Source: an uncultured Cyclobacteriaceae bacterium (lineage in GTDB: Bacteria > Bacteroidota > Bacteroidia > Cytophagales > Cyclobacteriaceae). From it: DNA of 64,000 nucleotides. The position numbers were made by a program, and so were the translations under genes. The notes below the pieces were generated by a model that ran no database searches, was not told the origin of the DNA, and worked only from the letters and a program-made list of their open reading frames with translations. Each line of letters opens with the position of its first letter. Within the stretch, counting starts at the first letter, position 1. The stretch covers positions 81,523 through 145,522 of the forward strand of contig CAJQKV010000012.1 of assembly GCA_905479015.1 (NCBI GenBank). Reading direction: 5' to 3'. This document shows, piece after piece, positions 27,414 to 36,308 of the stretch.

Positions 27414-28310
27414 TTATTCAAATTGTTTACTGACCGTAAAATCTTTTGAATGGTGCTCGTATTTATAAAAGCCTTCACCTGTCTTTTTACCTAAATGACC
27501 CGCGGCAACCATATTTACCAAAAGCGGGCATGGTCGATACTTATCATCACCAATTCCTTCCTGAAGTACTCTCATAACAGAGAGACAGACATCAAGTCCA
27601 ATAAAATCGGCAAGTTGTAAAGGCCCCATAGGATGTGCCATACCTAGTTTCATCACAGCGTCTATTTCGGAAACCCCGGCTACTCCTTCAAAAAGGGTAA
27701 ATATGGCTTCATTGATCATGGGTAGCAGTATGCGATTGGCTGTAAATCCAGGATAGTCTTTGACTTCAACCGCTATTTTTTCTAGATCAGTGACCGTTTT
27801 TTTAATCGTCGAGACGGTCGCTTGCGAGGTCCCGTAGCCCTTGATGACTTCAACCAATTTCATGATGGGAACAGGATTCATAAAGTGCATCCCGATGACC
27901 TGGGCTGGCCTTTGGGTGACTGCCGCTATTTTAGTAATGGATATGGAGGAGGTGTTGGTAGCTAAAATGGCGTCTTTTGGCGCAGAATCATCTATCTCTT
28001 GAAAAATATTTTTTTTGACTTCATAATTTTCCGTAGCGGCTTCAATCACCAAATCGGCCAAGGCTACTCCATCCTTGAGGTTATTGAAAGGGGCTATTCT
28101 AGATAGGATTAAGGCCTTTTCTGAATCTTTAAGTTGGTCTTTAAGTATTTGCCGATCAATATTTTTTTCAACATTTTTAAGGCCATTTTTCAGACGCTTC
28201 TCATCAATATCAATAAGCGCTACGTTAAAGCCATATTGAGCAAAGATGTGTGCAATCCCATTACCCATGGTACCTGCGCCAATGATTGAAACTTGGTTTA
28301 TGTTTTTCAT
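27414..28310 (-). CDS. 3-hydroxyacyl-CoA (3-hydroxybutyryl-CoA) dehydrogenase
   Basis: This protein of 298 residues oxidises 3-hydroxyacyl-CoA to 3-ketoacyl-CoA with NAD. The Rossmann motif GAGTMGNGIAH lies at 11-21, the catalytic His-Glu pair is around MHFMNPVPIMKLVEVI (His142), and the C-terminal helical domain ends in KKTGEGFYKYE. Length and motifs match single-domain short-chain enzymes (Hbd/PaaH type). The gene is alone, with a terminator and its own candidate promoter upstream, so it is not in a beta-oxidation operon here. Confidence 0.93.
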   Translation of the reverse strand: MKNINQVSIIGAGTMGNGIAHIFAQYGFNVALIDIDEKRLKNGLKNVEKNIDRQILKDQLKDSEKALILSRIAPFNNLKDGVALADLVIEAATENYEVKKNIFQEIDDSAPKDAILATNTSSISITKIAAVTQRPAQVIGMHFMNPVPIMKLVEVIKGYGTSQATVSTIKKTVTDLEKIAVEVKDYPGFTANRILLPMINEAIFTLFEGVAGVSEIDAVMKLGMAHPMGPLQLADFIGLDVCLSVMRVLQEGIGDDKYRPCPLLVNMVAAGHLGKKTGEGFYKYEHHSKDFTVSKQFE

Positions 28311-28350
28311 GATGTTAAGCGTCTAATGGATAAATGAATCTTAAAGCTGA

Positions 28351-28358
28351 CAAAGCTA
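28351..28358 (-). promoter_or_regulatory. Candidate -7 promoter box of the hydroxyacyl-CoA dehydrogenase gene
   Basis: TAGCTTTG on the minus strand matches TAnnTTTG, about 40 bases before the start codon and downstream of the terminator at 28441-28477. No good -33 element is seen. Confidence 0.35.
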
Positions 28359-28440
28359 TAAAGAATACAAAAATTGATGTTGATTAATGCCTTAAATTAT
28401 TTGAATAATTTATATTGGGAAATCAAAGTTTGTCACATAA

Positions 28441-28477
28441 AAAAAGGCACTAAACATCACGTTCAGTGCCTTTTTTT
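28441..28477 (-). terminator. Rho-independent terminator after fbaA
   Basis: The stem GGCACT/AGTGCC is extended by A-T pairs on its outside and by three more pairs inside after one mismatch, with a five-base loop and T runs on both strands. It lies about 50 bases after the fbaA stop and separates it from the dehydrogenase gene. Confidence 0.85.
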
Positions 28478-28527
28478 ATTGGGAGCTACAGAGCTCAGGG
28501 TAAACCTGAAACCTTAGCTCATCCTAT

Positions 28528-29592
28528 TTATACATTCTTTTTGATACAATTCAAATCTTCAAAGGCTTCGCTGAGCCTTTTCACAAATGTTTTTTCACCT
28601 TCTCTGAGCCATTTTCTGGGATCATAATATTTTTTATTAGGTTCATCGGCACTGATAGGATTTCCTATTTGACCTTGAAGGAATCCTTCAAATTCTTTAT
28701 AGTAATTTTTTACACCTTCCCAATAGGCCCATTGCATATCGGTGTCAATGTTCATTTTGATGGCTCCGTAAGATATGGCCTCCCTTATCTCTTCGGTAGT
28801 GGATCCAGATCCGCCATGAAACACGAAGTTTACAGGATTGGCTCCAGTACCAAACTTTTCTTGAATGAATTCTTGAGAATTTTTAAGAATGGTTGGGGTA
28901 AGCTTTACATTTCCGGGCTTGTAAACGCCATGAACGTTGCCAAAAGCAGCGGCAACTGTAAAGTGGTTACTGATGGCTTTTAACTTCTCATATGAGTAAG
29001 CTACCTCCTCTGGTTGAGTATAAAGTTTAGAGTTGTCAATATCGGTATTGTCTACTCCATCCTCTTCACCACCGGTTACGCCCAATTCTATTTCTAAAGT
29101 CATGTCCATTTTAGACATTCGGGTAAAATATTTCGTGGAGATTTCCATATTCTCCTCGAGCGATTCTTCAGAAAGGTCTAACATGTGCGAACTGTATAGA
29201 GGGGCACCCGTTTTTTCAAAATGCAATTCACTGGCATCAAGTAATCCATCAATCCAAGGGAGTAATTTTTTAGCTGCATGATCGGTATGCAGTACGACCG
29301 AAACCCCATATTTTTCAGCCATGTGGTGGACGTGGTGCGCACCTGCGATGGCACCTGCAATCGCTGAAGCTTCATCCTTATTGGATAACCCTTTTCCGGC
29401 ATGAAACTGTGCGCCTCCATTTGAAAATTGAATCATTACTGGCGATTGGACTGCTTTGGCTGTTTCGAGTACCGCATTGATGGTATTAGAACCGGTCACA
29501 TTGACGGCAGGTAAGGCAAATTTATTGTCGTTTGCGTGATTAAGAAGTTCGGTTACTTCGGTTCCAGTTAAAACACCAGGTCTGAATTGCAT
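28528..29592 (-). CDS. fbaA: Class II fructose-bisphosphate aldolase
   Basis: This zinc-dependent aldolase of glycolysis and gluconeogenesis has 354 residues, the long FbaA (class IIA) form. Metal and substrate motifs are present: VVLHTDHAAKK (about 101-111), EIELGVTGGEEDGVD, AAFGNVHGVYKPGN and VFHGGSGS. The gene has its own terminator downstream and a candidate promoter at 29626-29633. No odd features. Confidence 0.97.
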   Translation of the reverse strand: MQFRPGVLTGTEVTELLNHANDNKFALPAVNVTGSNTINAVLETAKAVQSPVMIQFSNGGAQFHAGKGLSNKDEASAIAGAIAGAHHVHHMAEKYGVSVVLHTDHAAKKLLPWIDGLLDASELHFEKTGAPLYSSHMLDLSEESLEENMEISTKYFTRMSKMDMTLEIELGVTGGEEDGVDNTDIDNSKLYTQPEEVAYSYEKLKAISNHFTVAAAFGNVHGVYKPGNVKLTPTILKNSQEFIQEKFGTGANPVNFVFHGGSGSTTEEIREAISYGAIKMNIDTDMQWAYWEGVKNYYKEFEGFLQGQIGNPISADEPNKKYYDPRKWLREGEKTFVKRLSEAFEDLNCIKKNV

Positions 29593-29625
29593 AGGCTTAA
29601 GGTTTTATTTATAATTAACAATCGG

Positions 29626-29633
29626 CAAATTTA
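29626..29633 (-). promoter_or_regulatory. Candidate -7 promoter box of fbaA
   Basis: On the minus strand TAAATTTG matches TAnnTTTG about 34 bases before the fbaA ATG, giving a leader of roughly 25 bases. The -33 region is weak. Confidence 0.4.
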
Positions 29634-29878
29634 CCTGATAAATTCTAAAAATTTCATCGATTCTATTGAATTAAATAATAGGGGGTTTTTATAAATAATT
29701 CTATATTTTGGGGAATATTAAAGCAGACATTTTGCTAAATTTTCAAAACTGAGGGTTTTCTTTCATTTAAAAGCAGTACACAATGTTTATTGCGATCAAG
29801 GTTTGGATACATGTAATGCCTAAATCTTTAAAATTGAAAAAAAAATTAAAATGATAAACTAATTAATACCATTGCCAT

Positions 29879-31213
29879 ATGAAAAAACCAAAATTATCTA
29901 CCGCGCAAATATGGAACATGAGCATGGGGTTTATGGGCATTCAATTTGGGTTTGCACTCCAAAATGCGAACGCAAGTAGGATTTTACAGAACTTTGGTGC
30001 TGACATTGAAAGTTTATCATGGTTTTGGCTCGCGGCTCCGATTACAGGTCTCATCGTACAGCCCATCATAGGTCATTACAGTGATCAAACTTGGACGCGC
30101 TTTGGACGTCGAAAACCTTTCTTTTTGACAGGAGCATTGCTAGCTGCAATCGCCTTGTGCATCATGCCTAATGCGGGCGCCTTGGCCGTAGCCCTTCCAC
30201 CGCTCATGATAGGTGCGGGTATGTTGATGATTATGGACGCTTCTTTTAATATTGCCATGGAACCTTTTCGGGCATTGGTAGGAGACATGCTTCCGGAAGA
30301 ACAAAATACGACGGGTTTTTCTGTTCAAGCTACGTTGATAGGTATTGGTGCGGTGGTGGGCTCCTGGTTGCCTTACATCTTGGTTAACTTTTTTGGCGTT
30401 TCACAATCGGCGTTGCCCGGTGAGGTGCCTGACAATGTTATTTATAGTTTTTATTTTGGAGCAGTGGTCTTGGTGGGTGCTATCCTGTGGACCGTTATCA
30501 AGACCAAAGAATACAGTCCCACTGAATTACAGTCTTTTAACTCTCAAGAAGTCGTAGAAACGCAAGAGGGTTTGATGAACATCTTTACCAGTTTCAAACA
30601 AATGCCTGAAACTATGAAACAGCTCGGATGGGTCCAATTTTTTAGTTGGTTTGGCTTGTTTTGTATGTGGGTTTATTCAACACCCGCCATTGCTCAACAT
30701 ATCTATGGTACTGATATTGAGGATAGTAGTTCGTCTCTTTTCAATGAAGCAGGCAATTGGGTTGGGATAATTTTTGGGGTGTACAATGCGGTTTCTGCTG
30801 GTTTTGCATTGTTTCTGCCCATAATAGCCAAAAAGATTGGGAAAAAACAGGCACACAGTATGGCTTTGACGGCTGGTGGACTCGGATTATTATCGATCTA
30901 TTTTGTCCAAGATCCGATCATGTTGATCCTCTCCATGTCTTTTGTCGGAATGGCCTGGGCGAGTATTTTATCTATGCCTTATGCTTTGTTGGCCGGAACG
31001 ATACCCTTGACCAAAATGGGAATTTATATGGGGATATTTAATTTCTTCATTGTGGTCCCTCAAATAATCAGTGGGATCATTGGAGGACCTATTGTAAAAA
31101 ACCTATTTGCTTCACAGGCCATATTTGCCTTGATGATGGGGGGGATCTCACTGCTTATAGCTGCCGTTTTTGCAATGTTCGTGGTAGAAAAAAGGAATAC
31201 TGAAGTTACATGA
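29879..31213 (+). CDS. MFS sugar transporter (SLC45/GPH-like)
   Basis: This 444-residue carrier has twelve hydrophobic segments. The loop between helices 2 and 3 reads GHYSDQTWTRFGRRKP, the signature of the SLC45/sucrose-maltose proton symporter branch, and the helix 1 region has NMSMGFMGIQFGFALQNANASRI. In Bacteroidota such carriers bring disaccharides across the inner membrane. No glycoside hydrolase or SusC/D pair is nearby, so the sugar cannot be named. Divergent from fbaA across 286 non-coding bases. Confidence 0.85.
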   Translation: MKKPKLSTAQIWNMSMGFMGIQFGFALQNANASRILQNFGADIESLSWFWLAAPITGLIVQPIIGHYSDQTWTRFGRRKPFFLTGALLAAIALCIMPNAGALAVALPPLMIGAGMLMIMDASFNIAMEPFRALVGDMLPEEQNTTGFSVQATLIGIGAVVGSWLPYILVNFFGVSQSALPGEVPDNVIYSFYFGAVVLVGAILWTVIKTKEYSPTELQSFNSQEVVETQEGLMNIFTSFKQMPETMKQLGWVQFFSWFGLFCMWVYSTPAIAQHIYGTDIEDSSSSLFNEAGNWVGIIFGVYNAVSAGFALFLPIIAKKIGKKQAHSMALTAGGLGLLSIYFVQDPIMLILSMSFVGMAWASILSMPYALLAGTIPLTKMGIYMGIFNFFIVVPQIISGIIGGPIVKNLFASQAIFALMMGGISLLIAAVFAMFVVEKRNTEVT

Positions 31214-31233
31214 TGCTATAAATCCTAGTTTCT

Positions 31234-31671
31234 CTAAACCCTATACTCATCCGATTTCCAATTTTTGATCTCTTTTTTTATTTCTTTTTGGGTAAGATTT
31301 TTATCTAGCGTTTGCTCGATCAGATGTAAAAACTCGTCATCTGGGGCAAAGCGAAGAGCCACAATTTGAGAAATTTTGAGATTGGGTGGTAATAGCTTAC
31401 CCGTAAGCACATAATGTCTTAGGTTTTCCTCAGCTCTAATGGCCCGGTCCTGGGCTTTCAAAGGAAATATTCTGAGATACCACATGATCACAGTTAACAA
31501 AAGAGAGATCAGTATGAAGAGCGAAGCTGGATAAGTGGCATTAGCATCTCCTTGAAGTAAATAGCTTACACCTCCACCGGCCAGTCCCAATATTCCTATA
31601 GAGAGGAGGCCATGAAATCCTTTGAGGAAAATGGTATGATTTTTGAAATTTTGCGTCTGTTTCATCTTCAT
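31234..31671 (-). CDS. DUF6526 family membrane protein
   Basis: This 145-residue protein has two transmembrane helices (about 17-39 and 48-67) and a charged cytoplasmic C-terminal half. The sequence RAEENLRHYVLTGKLLP with LRFAPDDEFLHL is characteristic of the family called DUF6526, found almost only in Bacteroidota. Function unknown. It converges with the transporter gene and is followed upstream on the same strand by the SDR/DUF2867 gene, 51 bases away, so the two may be co-transcribed. Confidence 0.7.
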   Translation of the reverse strand: MKMKQTQNFKNHTIFLKGFHGLLSIGILGLAGGGVSYLLQGDANATYPASLFILISLLLTVIMWYLRIFPLKAQDRAIRAEENLRHYVLTGKLLPPNLKISQIVALRFAPDDEFLHLIEQTLDKNLTQKEIKKEIKNWKSDEYRV

Positions 31672-31722
31672 TTATTAATTTCATATTGCGATAGGCCGTA
31701 AGATATCACAAAGAAGATTAAC

Positions 31723-33099
31723 TTATTTATCAGTATGAAGTTGAAATGAAGAGAGGTATTTTTCAAATTGTTTCATTACATACAAATGGGCTTTGGCCTG
31801 AGTATATTTATAGATGATCCAAGGTAATCGAGGAACAAATTCATGAATGGCTGTAATGATGTATTCACCCTCTAAAATAGATCTAAACTCTAACCAGCCG
31901 GTATTGCTTCTTTTGGATAACAAACCACCGGTGATATAAAAAAGCTGCCGATTTTTATCGCTTCTGTTTTCGATAAACTCCAATTGTAATAACGGGATGC
32001 CTAAAAGAGTAAATTTTAATATTTTTTCATCTTCTTTGGAATCAATAATTTTTCCAAACATATCACTCAACCAAACAGGATATTGTTTGGCCGCCCAAAG
32101 CGAGGTTTTTCTGCCTGGATTGGCAATCCTTTGAACACTTCTTACCGTATTTTTATCTTTCACAGGGGCAATGCCCTGAGGTATTATTGGGATAATCACT
32201 GATTTATCAAGCGCTCTTTTGATGGTTTCAGTTAGGGTAAACTTTGGAAAAATGGATAGAAAACCTTGATCTTTCAACGTCATGTCATGTCTCAGACTTT
32301 CTATCAATGGAGACACAAAATTAGAGCTAGATCCACTGAACAAGCCTACCCATAATTTCGACATGCCCAATGAAAAAAAAGGTACGGAAAAGATCCATCT
32401 TTTTTTATTCATTTCTTTAGCTGTTAATTTTAACAGATCCATGTACTGAACGATTTGGGCACCTCCTATTTCGAGTGGATGGCCATATAAACTTGAATTA
32501 CCAAGCGTATGATTAATGCAGGCTAGGGCTACCCTTAGGTCTATGGGTTGGTTGTTGGACTTTGTCCAGCTTGGACAAGCCATGACAGGTAAATTTTTTA
32601 CTAATTTTTTAACAATATTGAATGACGATCCTCCGGGTCCAATGATGATGCCGGCACGAATGGGAGTAATTGGGGTTTTCCGAGACCCTAGGACGCGTTC
32701 TACTTCATATCTCGATTGTAAATGCTTTGAAATATTTAAATTGTCTTTTGGCAGGATACCGCCTACATATACAATATGAGAAAGCGAACAGGCTTCAGCC
32801 GCTCTAGAGAAATTATCAGCTAGCAACAGATCGGTATCTTCAAAATTACTCTGATTTAACCGCGTAGAAGGCTGCATGGAATGGACAAGATAAAGTGCAT
32901 AATCTACATCTTTAAGGGCTTCGATACTACTGGATATTGAAAATAAATCTACCGTTCTCCATTCGATATCCGAATTTGAAGGAGCTATTTTTTTTCGTGA
33001 AAGGGCAATAATATGATAGTCATCTTTGTAGGTTTCAATGAACCACCTACCAATAAATCCCGAGGCACCTGCAATGGCTAATTTCTTTTTTTGTTTCAA
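31723..33099 (-). CDS. SDR-type NAD(P)-binding protein with C-terminal DUF2867 domain
   Basis: This 458-residue protein joins an extended SDR/NmrA-like Rossmann domain (1-300) to a DUF2867-like domain (about 310-450). The nucleotide-binding motif GASGFIG lies at 10-16. The usual catalytic YxxxK is not obvious: the segment at the expected place reads HLQSRYEVERVLG, with Tyr but no Lys four residues on. It may therefore bind the cofactor without classical SDR catalysis, as in NDUFA9-type proteins. No membrane helices. Function unknown; perhaps quinone or lipid related. Confidence 0.7.
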   Translation of the reverse strand: MKQKKKLAIAGASGFIGRWFIETYKDDYHIIALSRKKIAPSNSDIEWRTVDLFSISSSIEALKDVDYALYLVHSMQPSTRLNQSNFEDTDLLLADNFSRAAEACSLSHIVYVGGILPKDNLNISKHLQSRYEVERVLGSRKTPITPIRAGIIIGPGGSSFNIVKKLVKNLPVMACPSWTKSNNQPIDLRVALACINHTLGNSSLYGHPLEIGGAQIVQYMDLLKLTAKEMNKKRWIFSVPFFSLGMSKLWVGLFSGSSSNFVSPLIESLRHDMTLKDQGFLSIFPKFTLTETIKRALDKSVIIPIIPQGIAPVKDKNTVRSVQRIANPGRKTSLWAAKQYPVWLSDMFGKIIDSKEDEKILKFTLLGIPLLQLEFIENRSDKNRQLFYITGGLLSKRSNTGWLEFRSILEGEYIITAIHEFVPRLPWIIYKYTQAKAHLYVMKQFEKYLSSFQLHTDK

Positions 33100-33487
33100 G
33101 TTTTGGATCTCATCTAATTAAAATTATAATATTTAAACGAAGTTATTTTCTAAACATTATTTTTATCAAATTAGTTGTGATTTTCATTATAAAACGGAAT
33201 TATTACTTAGTCAATCCAAAGTTAATTAATGAAATTTCTAATCAGCTAGGGGATCACAACCTATTTTTCAAATAGCAAAAAAAATCTTCGGTGTCTCATC
33301 CTTATTGATTTTTAATAAAAGATTAAAAGCAAAAACTTTTTAATTATTTTGGTTTTATAGCTTAACTCTAACTCCGGTATTTTGACACATTCCAATTAAA
33401 GTAAAATAAGGATCATATTATTTTATATTGAACTTGTTTTATTAAATTTGTTTAATAACTATTTTTTTAGATAAAATCGGATAATTT
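33100..33487. other. Long AT-rich intergenic region between divergent genes
   Basis: These 388 bases hold no gene that I can support. They must carry the promoters of the SDR/DUF2867 gene (minus) and of the DUF4280 gene (plus). A TAAATTTG box lies at 33443-33450. The composition is very AT-rich, with no strong hairpins or repeats. Confidence 0.5.
33443..33450 (+). promoter_or_regulatory. Candidate -7 promoter box of the DUF4280 gene
   Basis: TAAATTTG matches TAnnTTTG and lies 37 bases before the ATG at 33488. The -33 region is poor (no TTTG at 19-21 bases), so the promoter may need an activator. Confidence 0.35.
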
Positions 33488-33877
33488 ATGCCCAAATGTG
33501 TTGCTTTCGGCGCCAAGTTAAAATGCTCCTTCGGAAACAAGCCGGTTGACATGATGGTGCTACCTTTAAATAGTACTATAACAGCAATGTTTAAACCTAT
33601 TGCGAATAAGATGGATTTTATTCCGGCGTTAAATGTTCCTTCATTTGGATTGTGCTTGTCTCCTGCAAATCCTTTGAATTGGAAAATGGCAGGCCCAGTT
33701 CCTGTATTTGTCCCTTCTACATGTATCCCTCTTCCCGTTTCACCTTGGAGTCCTGTAGCCGAAAAAACTAAAATAGGGGGACAGCCTGCTATGCTGGAAA
33801 CGAGTAAAACAACTTGTGCTTTTGCGGGATCTATTAAAGTAGATGATCCGGGTCAAACGACCGTTGAAGCTAATTGA
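33488..33877 (+). CDS. PAAR-like DUF4280 protein
   Basis: This 129-residue protein is rich in Pro, Ala and Val with conserved cysteines (Cys4, Cys13, Cys56 and others). The opening MPKCVAFGAKLKCSFG and the PLPVSPWSP ... KIGGQPAMLETSKTTCAFAGSI run are typical of DUF4280, a PAAR-like spike-tip family. Such proteins cap the spikes of type VI secretion or related contractile systems and carry effectors. Here it stands alone: no VgrG, effector, immunity, sheath or baseplate gene is next to it. No signal peptide. It is probably an orphan tip protein serving a system elsewhere in the genome. Confidence 0.8.
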   Translation: MPKCVAFGAKLKCSFGNKPVDMMVLPLNSTITAMFKPIANKMDFIPALNVPSFGLCLSPANPLNWKMAGPVPVFVPSTCIPLPVSPWSPVAEKTKIGGQPAMLETSKTTCAFAGSIKVDDPGQTTVEAN

Positions 33878-34071
33878 ACCTTTGATATTCATTCTAAGCT
33901 TAGAAATAAACGAGGCATAACATGGAAAAGGAAGTCTTAATCAAATATTCTTAAGGGCTTTCAATGTGTTTTCTAACCAAGTTGAATAGTTTATCAGATT
34001 CAACATGAGATAAATGTATCAAATAAAAAATAAAAAGTGGAACGCTTAGAAAAAGATATTAATCCATATTA

Positions 34072-36123
34072 ATGATTAGAAATTTCCTTTCATTACTGTT
34101 ATTATTGGTTATTTCCCTAGAAATTTCAGCACAGTGGCATCCTGATCAAATTGAGATCATTCGAGATCAGTGGGGGGTACCACACATTTATGCACCTACC
34201 GACGCACAGGTATCCTATGGATTGGCCTGGGCACATGCCGAAGATGATTTTGGAACTATCCAAACCACTTTATTGGCAGCCAAAAGTATGTTGGGCTTAC
34301 ATTTGGGGAAGGACGGTGCCATTGCCGATTATGTGGTGGGCTTGCTTCGAACCAAAGAAATAGTCGCGGAACATCTGGATGAAGTTTCTCCAGATTTTCT
34401 AAATATTGTTAAGGGCTATCTGGCGGGCCTCAATGCTTATGCTCAACATCATCCTCAAGAAGTTTTTGTTAAAAAATCTTTTCCCATCACAGTTCAAGAT
34501 GTGTTTCAAGCGTATGTCCTTCAGTTGGCAGTTATGGATGGTGCAGATGGGGTCATTGGGGGATTGATTAAGGGCAACATTGACCATGGGGCGCTGATTG
34601 GTATTGGTTCTAATGCTTTTGCATTCAATCGAAAGAAAACAGGAAGTGACCATGTCATGTTGGCGGTCAATGCTCACCAGCCTTTAGAAGGTCCGGCCGC
34701 ATGGTATGAAGCCCACTTGGTGAGCGAGGAAGGCTGGAATGCAATGGGAGGTCTCTTTCCTGGGGGGCCGGTCATATTTCATGGAACCAATGAATATTTA
34801 GGTTGGGCACATACGGTAAACCACCCCGATAAAATTGACATATTCGAGTTGGAAATGGATCCTCAAAATGAACGTAGATATCGGATGGATTCAACTTGGC
34901 ATACCTTAGAAAAGCGGAAGATAGCGCTTCGAATCAGCATTTTTATGGGTTTAAAAATTAGGGTAAAGAAAGTAGCTTATTATTCAAAATATGGTCCAGT
35001 CATCAAAAATGATAAGGGTTATTTTGCCTTTAAAATGTCAGTTTTTGATGAAATAAGAGCCATAGAGCAGTGGTACAATATGAATAAAGCACAAAATTTA
35101 AATGAATTTAAACAAGCTTTAGAAATGGTAGCTATTCCAAGTTTCAACATCATGTATGCGGATAGATACGACAATATCTTTTATGTAAGTAATGGCAAGA
35201 TTCCTTTTCGGGATTCGAAATTTGATTGGAAAAAGACCTTGCCTGGAAACACGTTTAGAACCCTCACCAATGACTATCATAAATTTGAAGACTTGCCTCA
35301 GTTGACCAATCCCTCATCGGGTTATTTGTTCAATACCAATAATTCGGCCTACAGTGCCAGTGCTGCACAGGACAATTTGAGTTTTGATGATTTTGATTCC
35401 ACCATGGGCTATCAATTGCATGAGAACAATAGAAGTATTCGCTTTATGCAACTCATGGAGGAATATGTTACCATTACATGGGAAAATTTTTTATCCATTA
35501 AATATGATGCGACACTGCCTGATTCCCTCTATTATAATATCAATGTAAATCCAGTATTCCGTATGGACCCATTACTGGCTGGAAAGGCTGCTCCAACTGT
35601 TCGTATCTTACAAAAATGGAATCGCAGTGGTGAATTAAATGAAATAGGAGCGGCGCATTTCAATGAATTTTATTTTCATCTCATAGGCAAGAAAAAGTGG
35701 ATTGATGTGGATGAGGTGAAAGCGGTGCAAATGATAGAATCGCTGCATTATGCTCATGAAAAATTACTGAATAATTTTGGAAAAATTGAGGTCACCTTAG
35801 GGGAGTATCAGTTTTTAGTTCGAGGAGATAAGACATTACCTATACGAGGATTAGGAGATGTCTTGGCAGCTATGTACAGCAGACCTTATAAGGAAGGGAA
35901 AGTAAAAGGAGTGGCGGGAGATTCCTATATTATGTTGGTGCGTTATCCGAGTAAAGGACTTCCCATTATTGAAACGGTCAACAGCTATGGCGCCTCAAAC
36001 CGGCCCGAAAGTCCCCATTATGCGGATCAAATGAATATGTTTGTGAATCAAGAGCGAAAGCGGATGACCCTAGACATTGATTTAGTTCGCAATCAGGCGG
36101 AACGAATTTATCATCCTAAATGA
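34072..36123 (+). CDS. Penicillin-acylase-family Ntn hydrolase
   Basis: This 683-residue secreted acylase has a signal peptide (hydrophobic 4-18, cleavage after ISA). It is an N-terminal-nucleophile precursor: an alpha-like part, then the autocleavage site Gly179-Ser180 in IGIGSNAFAF, where Ser180 becomes the nucleophile of the beta chain. HTVNHPDKIDIFELEM and SYGASNRPESPHYADQ match the substrate-binding and C-terminal regions. Relatives hydrolyse penicillins, cephalosporin side chains or acyl-homoserine lactones; substrate here is unknown. It is monocistronic with about 190 bases free on each side. Confidence 0.9.
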   Translation: MIRNFLSLLLLLVISLEISAQWHPDQIEIIRDQWGVPHIYAPTDAQVSYGLAWAHAEDDFGTIQTTLLAAKSMLGLHLGKDGAIADYVVGLLRTKEIVAEHLDEVSPDFLNIVKGYLAGLNAYAQHHPQEVFVKKSFPITVQDVFQAYVLQLAVMDGADGVIGGLIKGNIDHGALIGIGSNAFAFNRKKTGSDHVMLAVNAHQPLEGPAAWYEAHLVSEEGWNAMGGLFPGGPVIFHGTNEYLGWAHTVNHPDKIDIFELEMDPQNERRYRMDSTWHTLEKRKIALRISIFMGLKIRVKKVAYYSKYGPVIKNDKGYFAFKMSVFDEIRAIEQWYNMNKAQNLNEFKQALEMVAIPSFNIMYADRYDNIFYVSNGKIPFRDSKFDWKKTLPGNTFRTLTNDYHKFEDLPQLTNPSSGYLFNTNNSAYSASAAQDNLSFDDFDSTMGYQLHENNRSIRFMQLMEEYVTITWENFLSIKYDATLPDSLYYNINVNPVFRMDPLLAGKAAPTVRILQKWNRSGELNEIGAAHFNEFYFHLIGKKKWIDVDEVKAVQMIESLHYAHEKLLNNFGKIEVTLGEYQFLVRGDKTLPIRGLGDVLAAMYSRPYKEGKVKGVAGDSYIMLVRYPSKGLPIIETVNSYGASNRPESPHYADQMNMFVNQERKRMTLDIDLVRNQAERIYHPK

Positions 36124-36308
36124 GTTTTTTTTTAATATCTCTATAATAATATGCGGATACGCATTAATTTCGTTTGGTTGTAAGACTTTAGTAGGGTCTT
36201 AGATCTTCCTTGATTTAATTGTAATTTTTCAATCACTTTTTTTCATTAATCACTAGGCCAAAGTGTTTTAAGCAAGTGATTTTGGGCTTATCTTAATTTA
36301 CAATACTT

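Noticed and set aside
33892..33905. Palindrome TTCTAAGCTTAGAA after the DUF4280 gene
   Set aside because: Only 14 bases, no T tract and no clear gene to regulate; likely chance in AT-rich DNA.
36181..36201. Short stem TAAGAC/GTCTTA after the acylase gene
   Set aside because: The stem is weak, with no T run, and not placed as a terminator.
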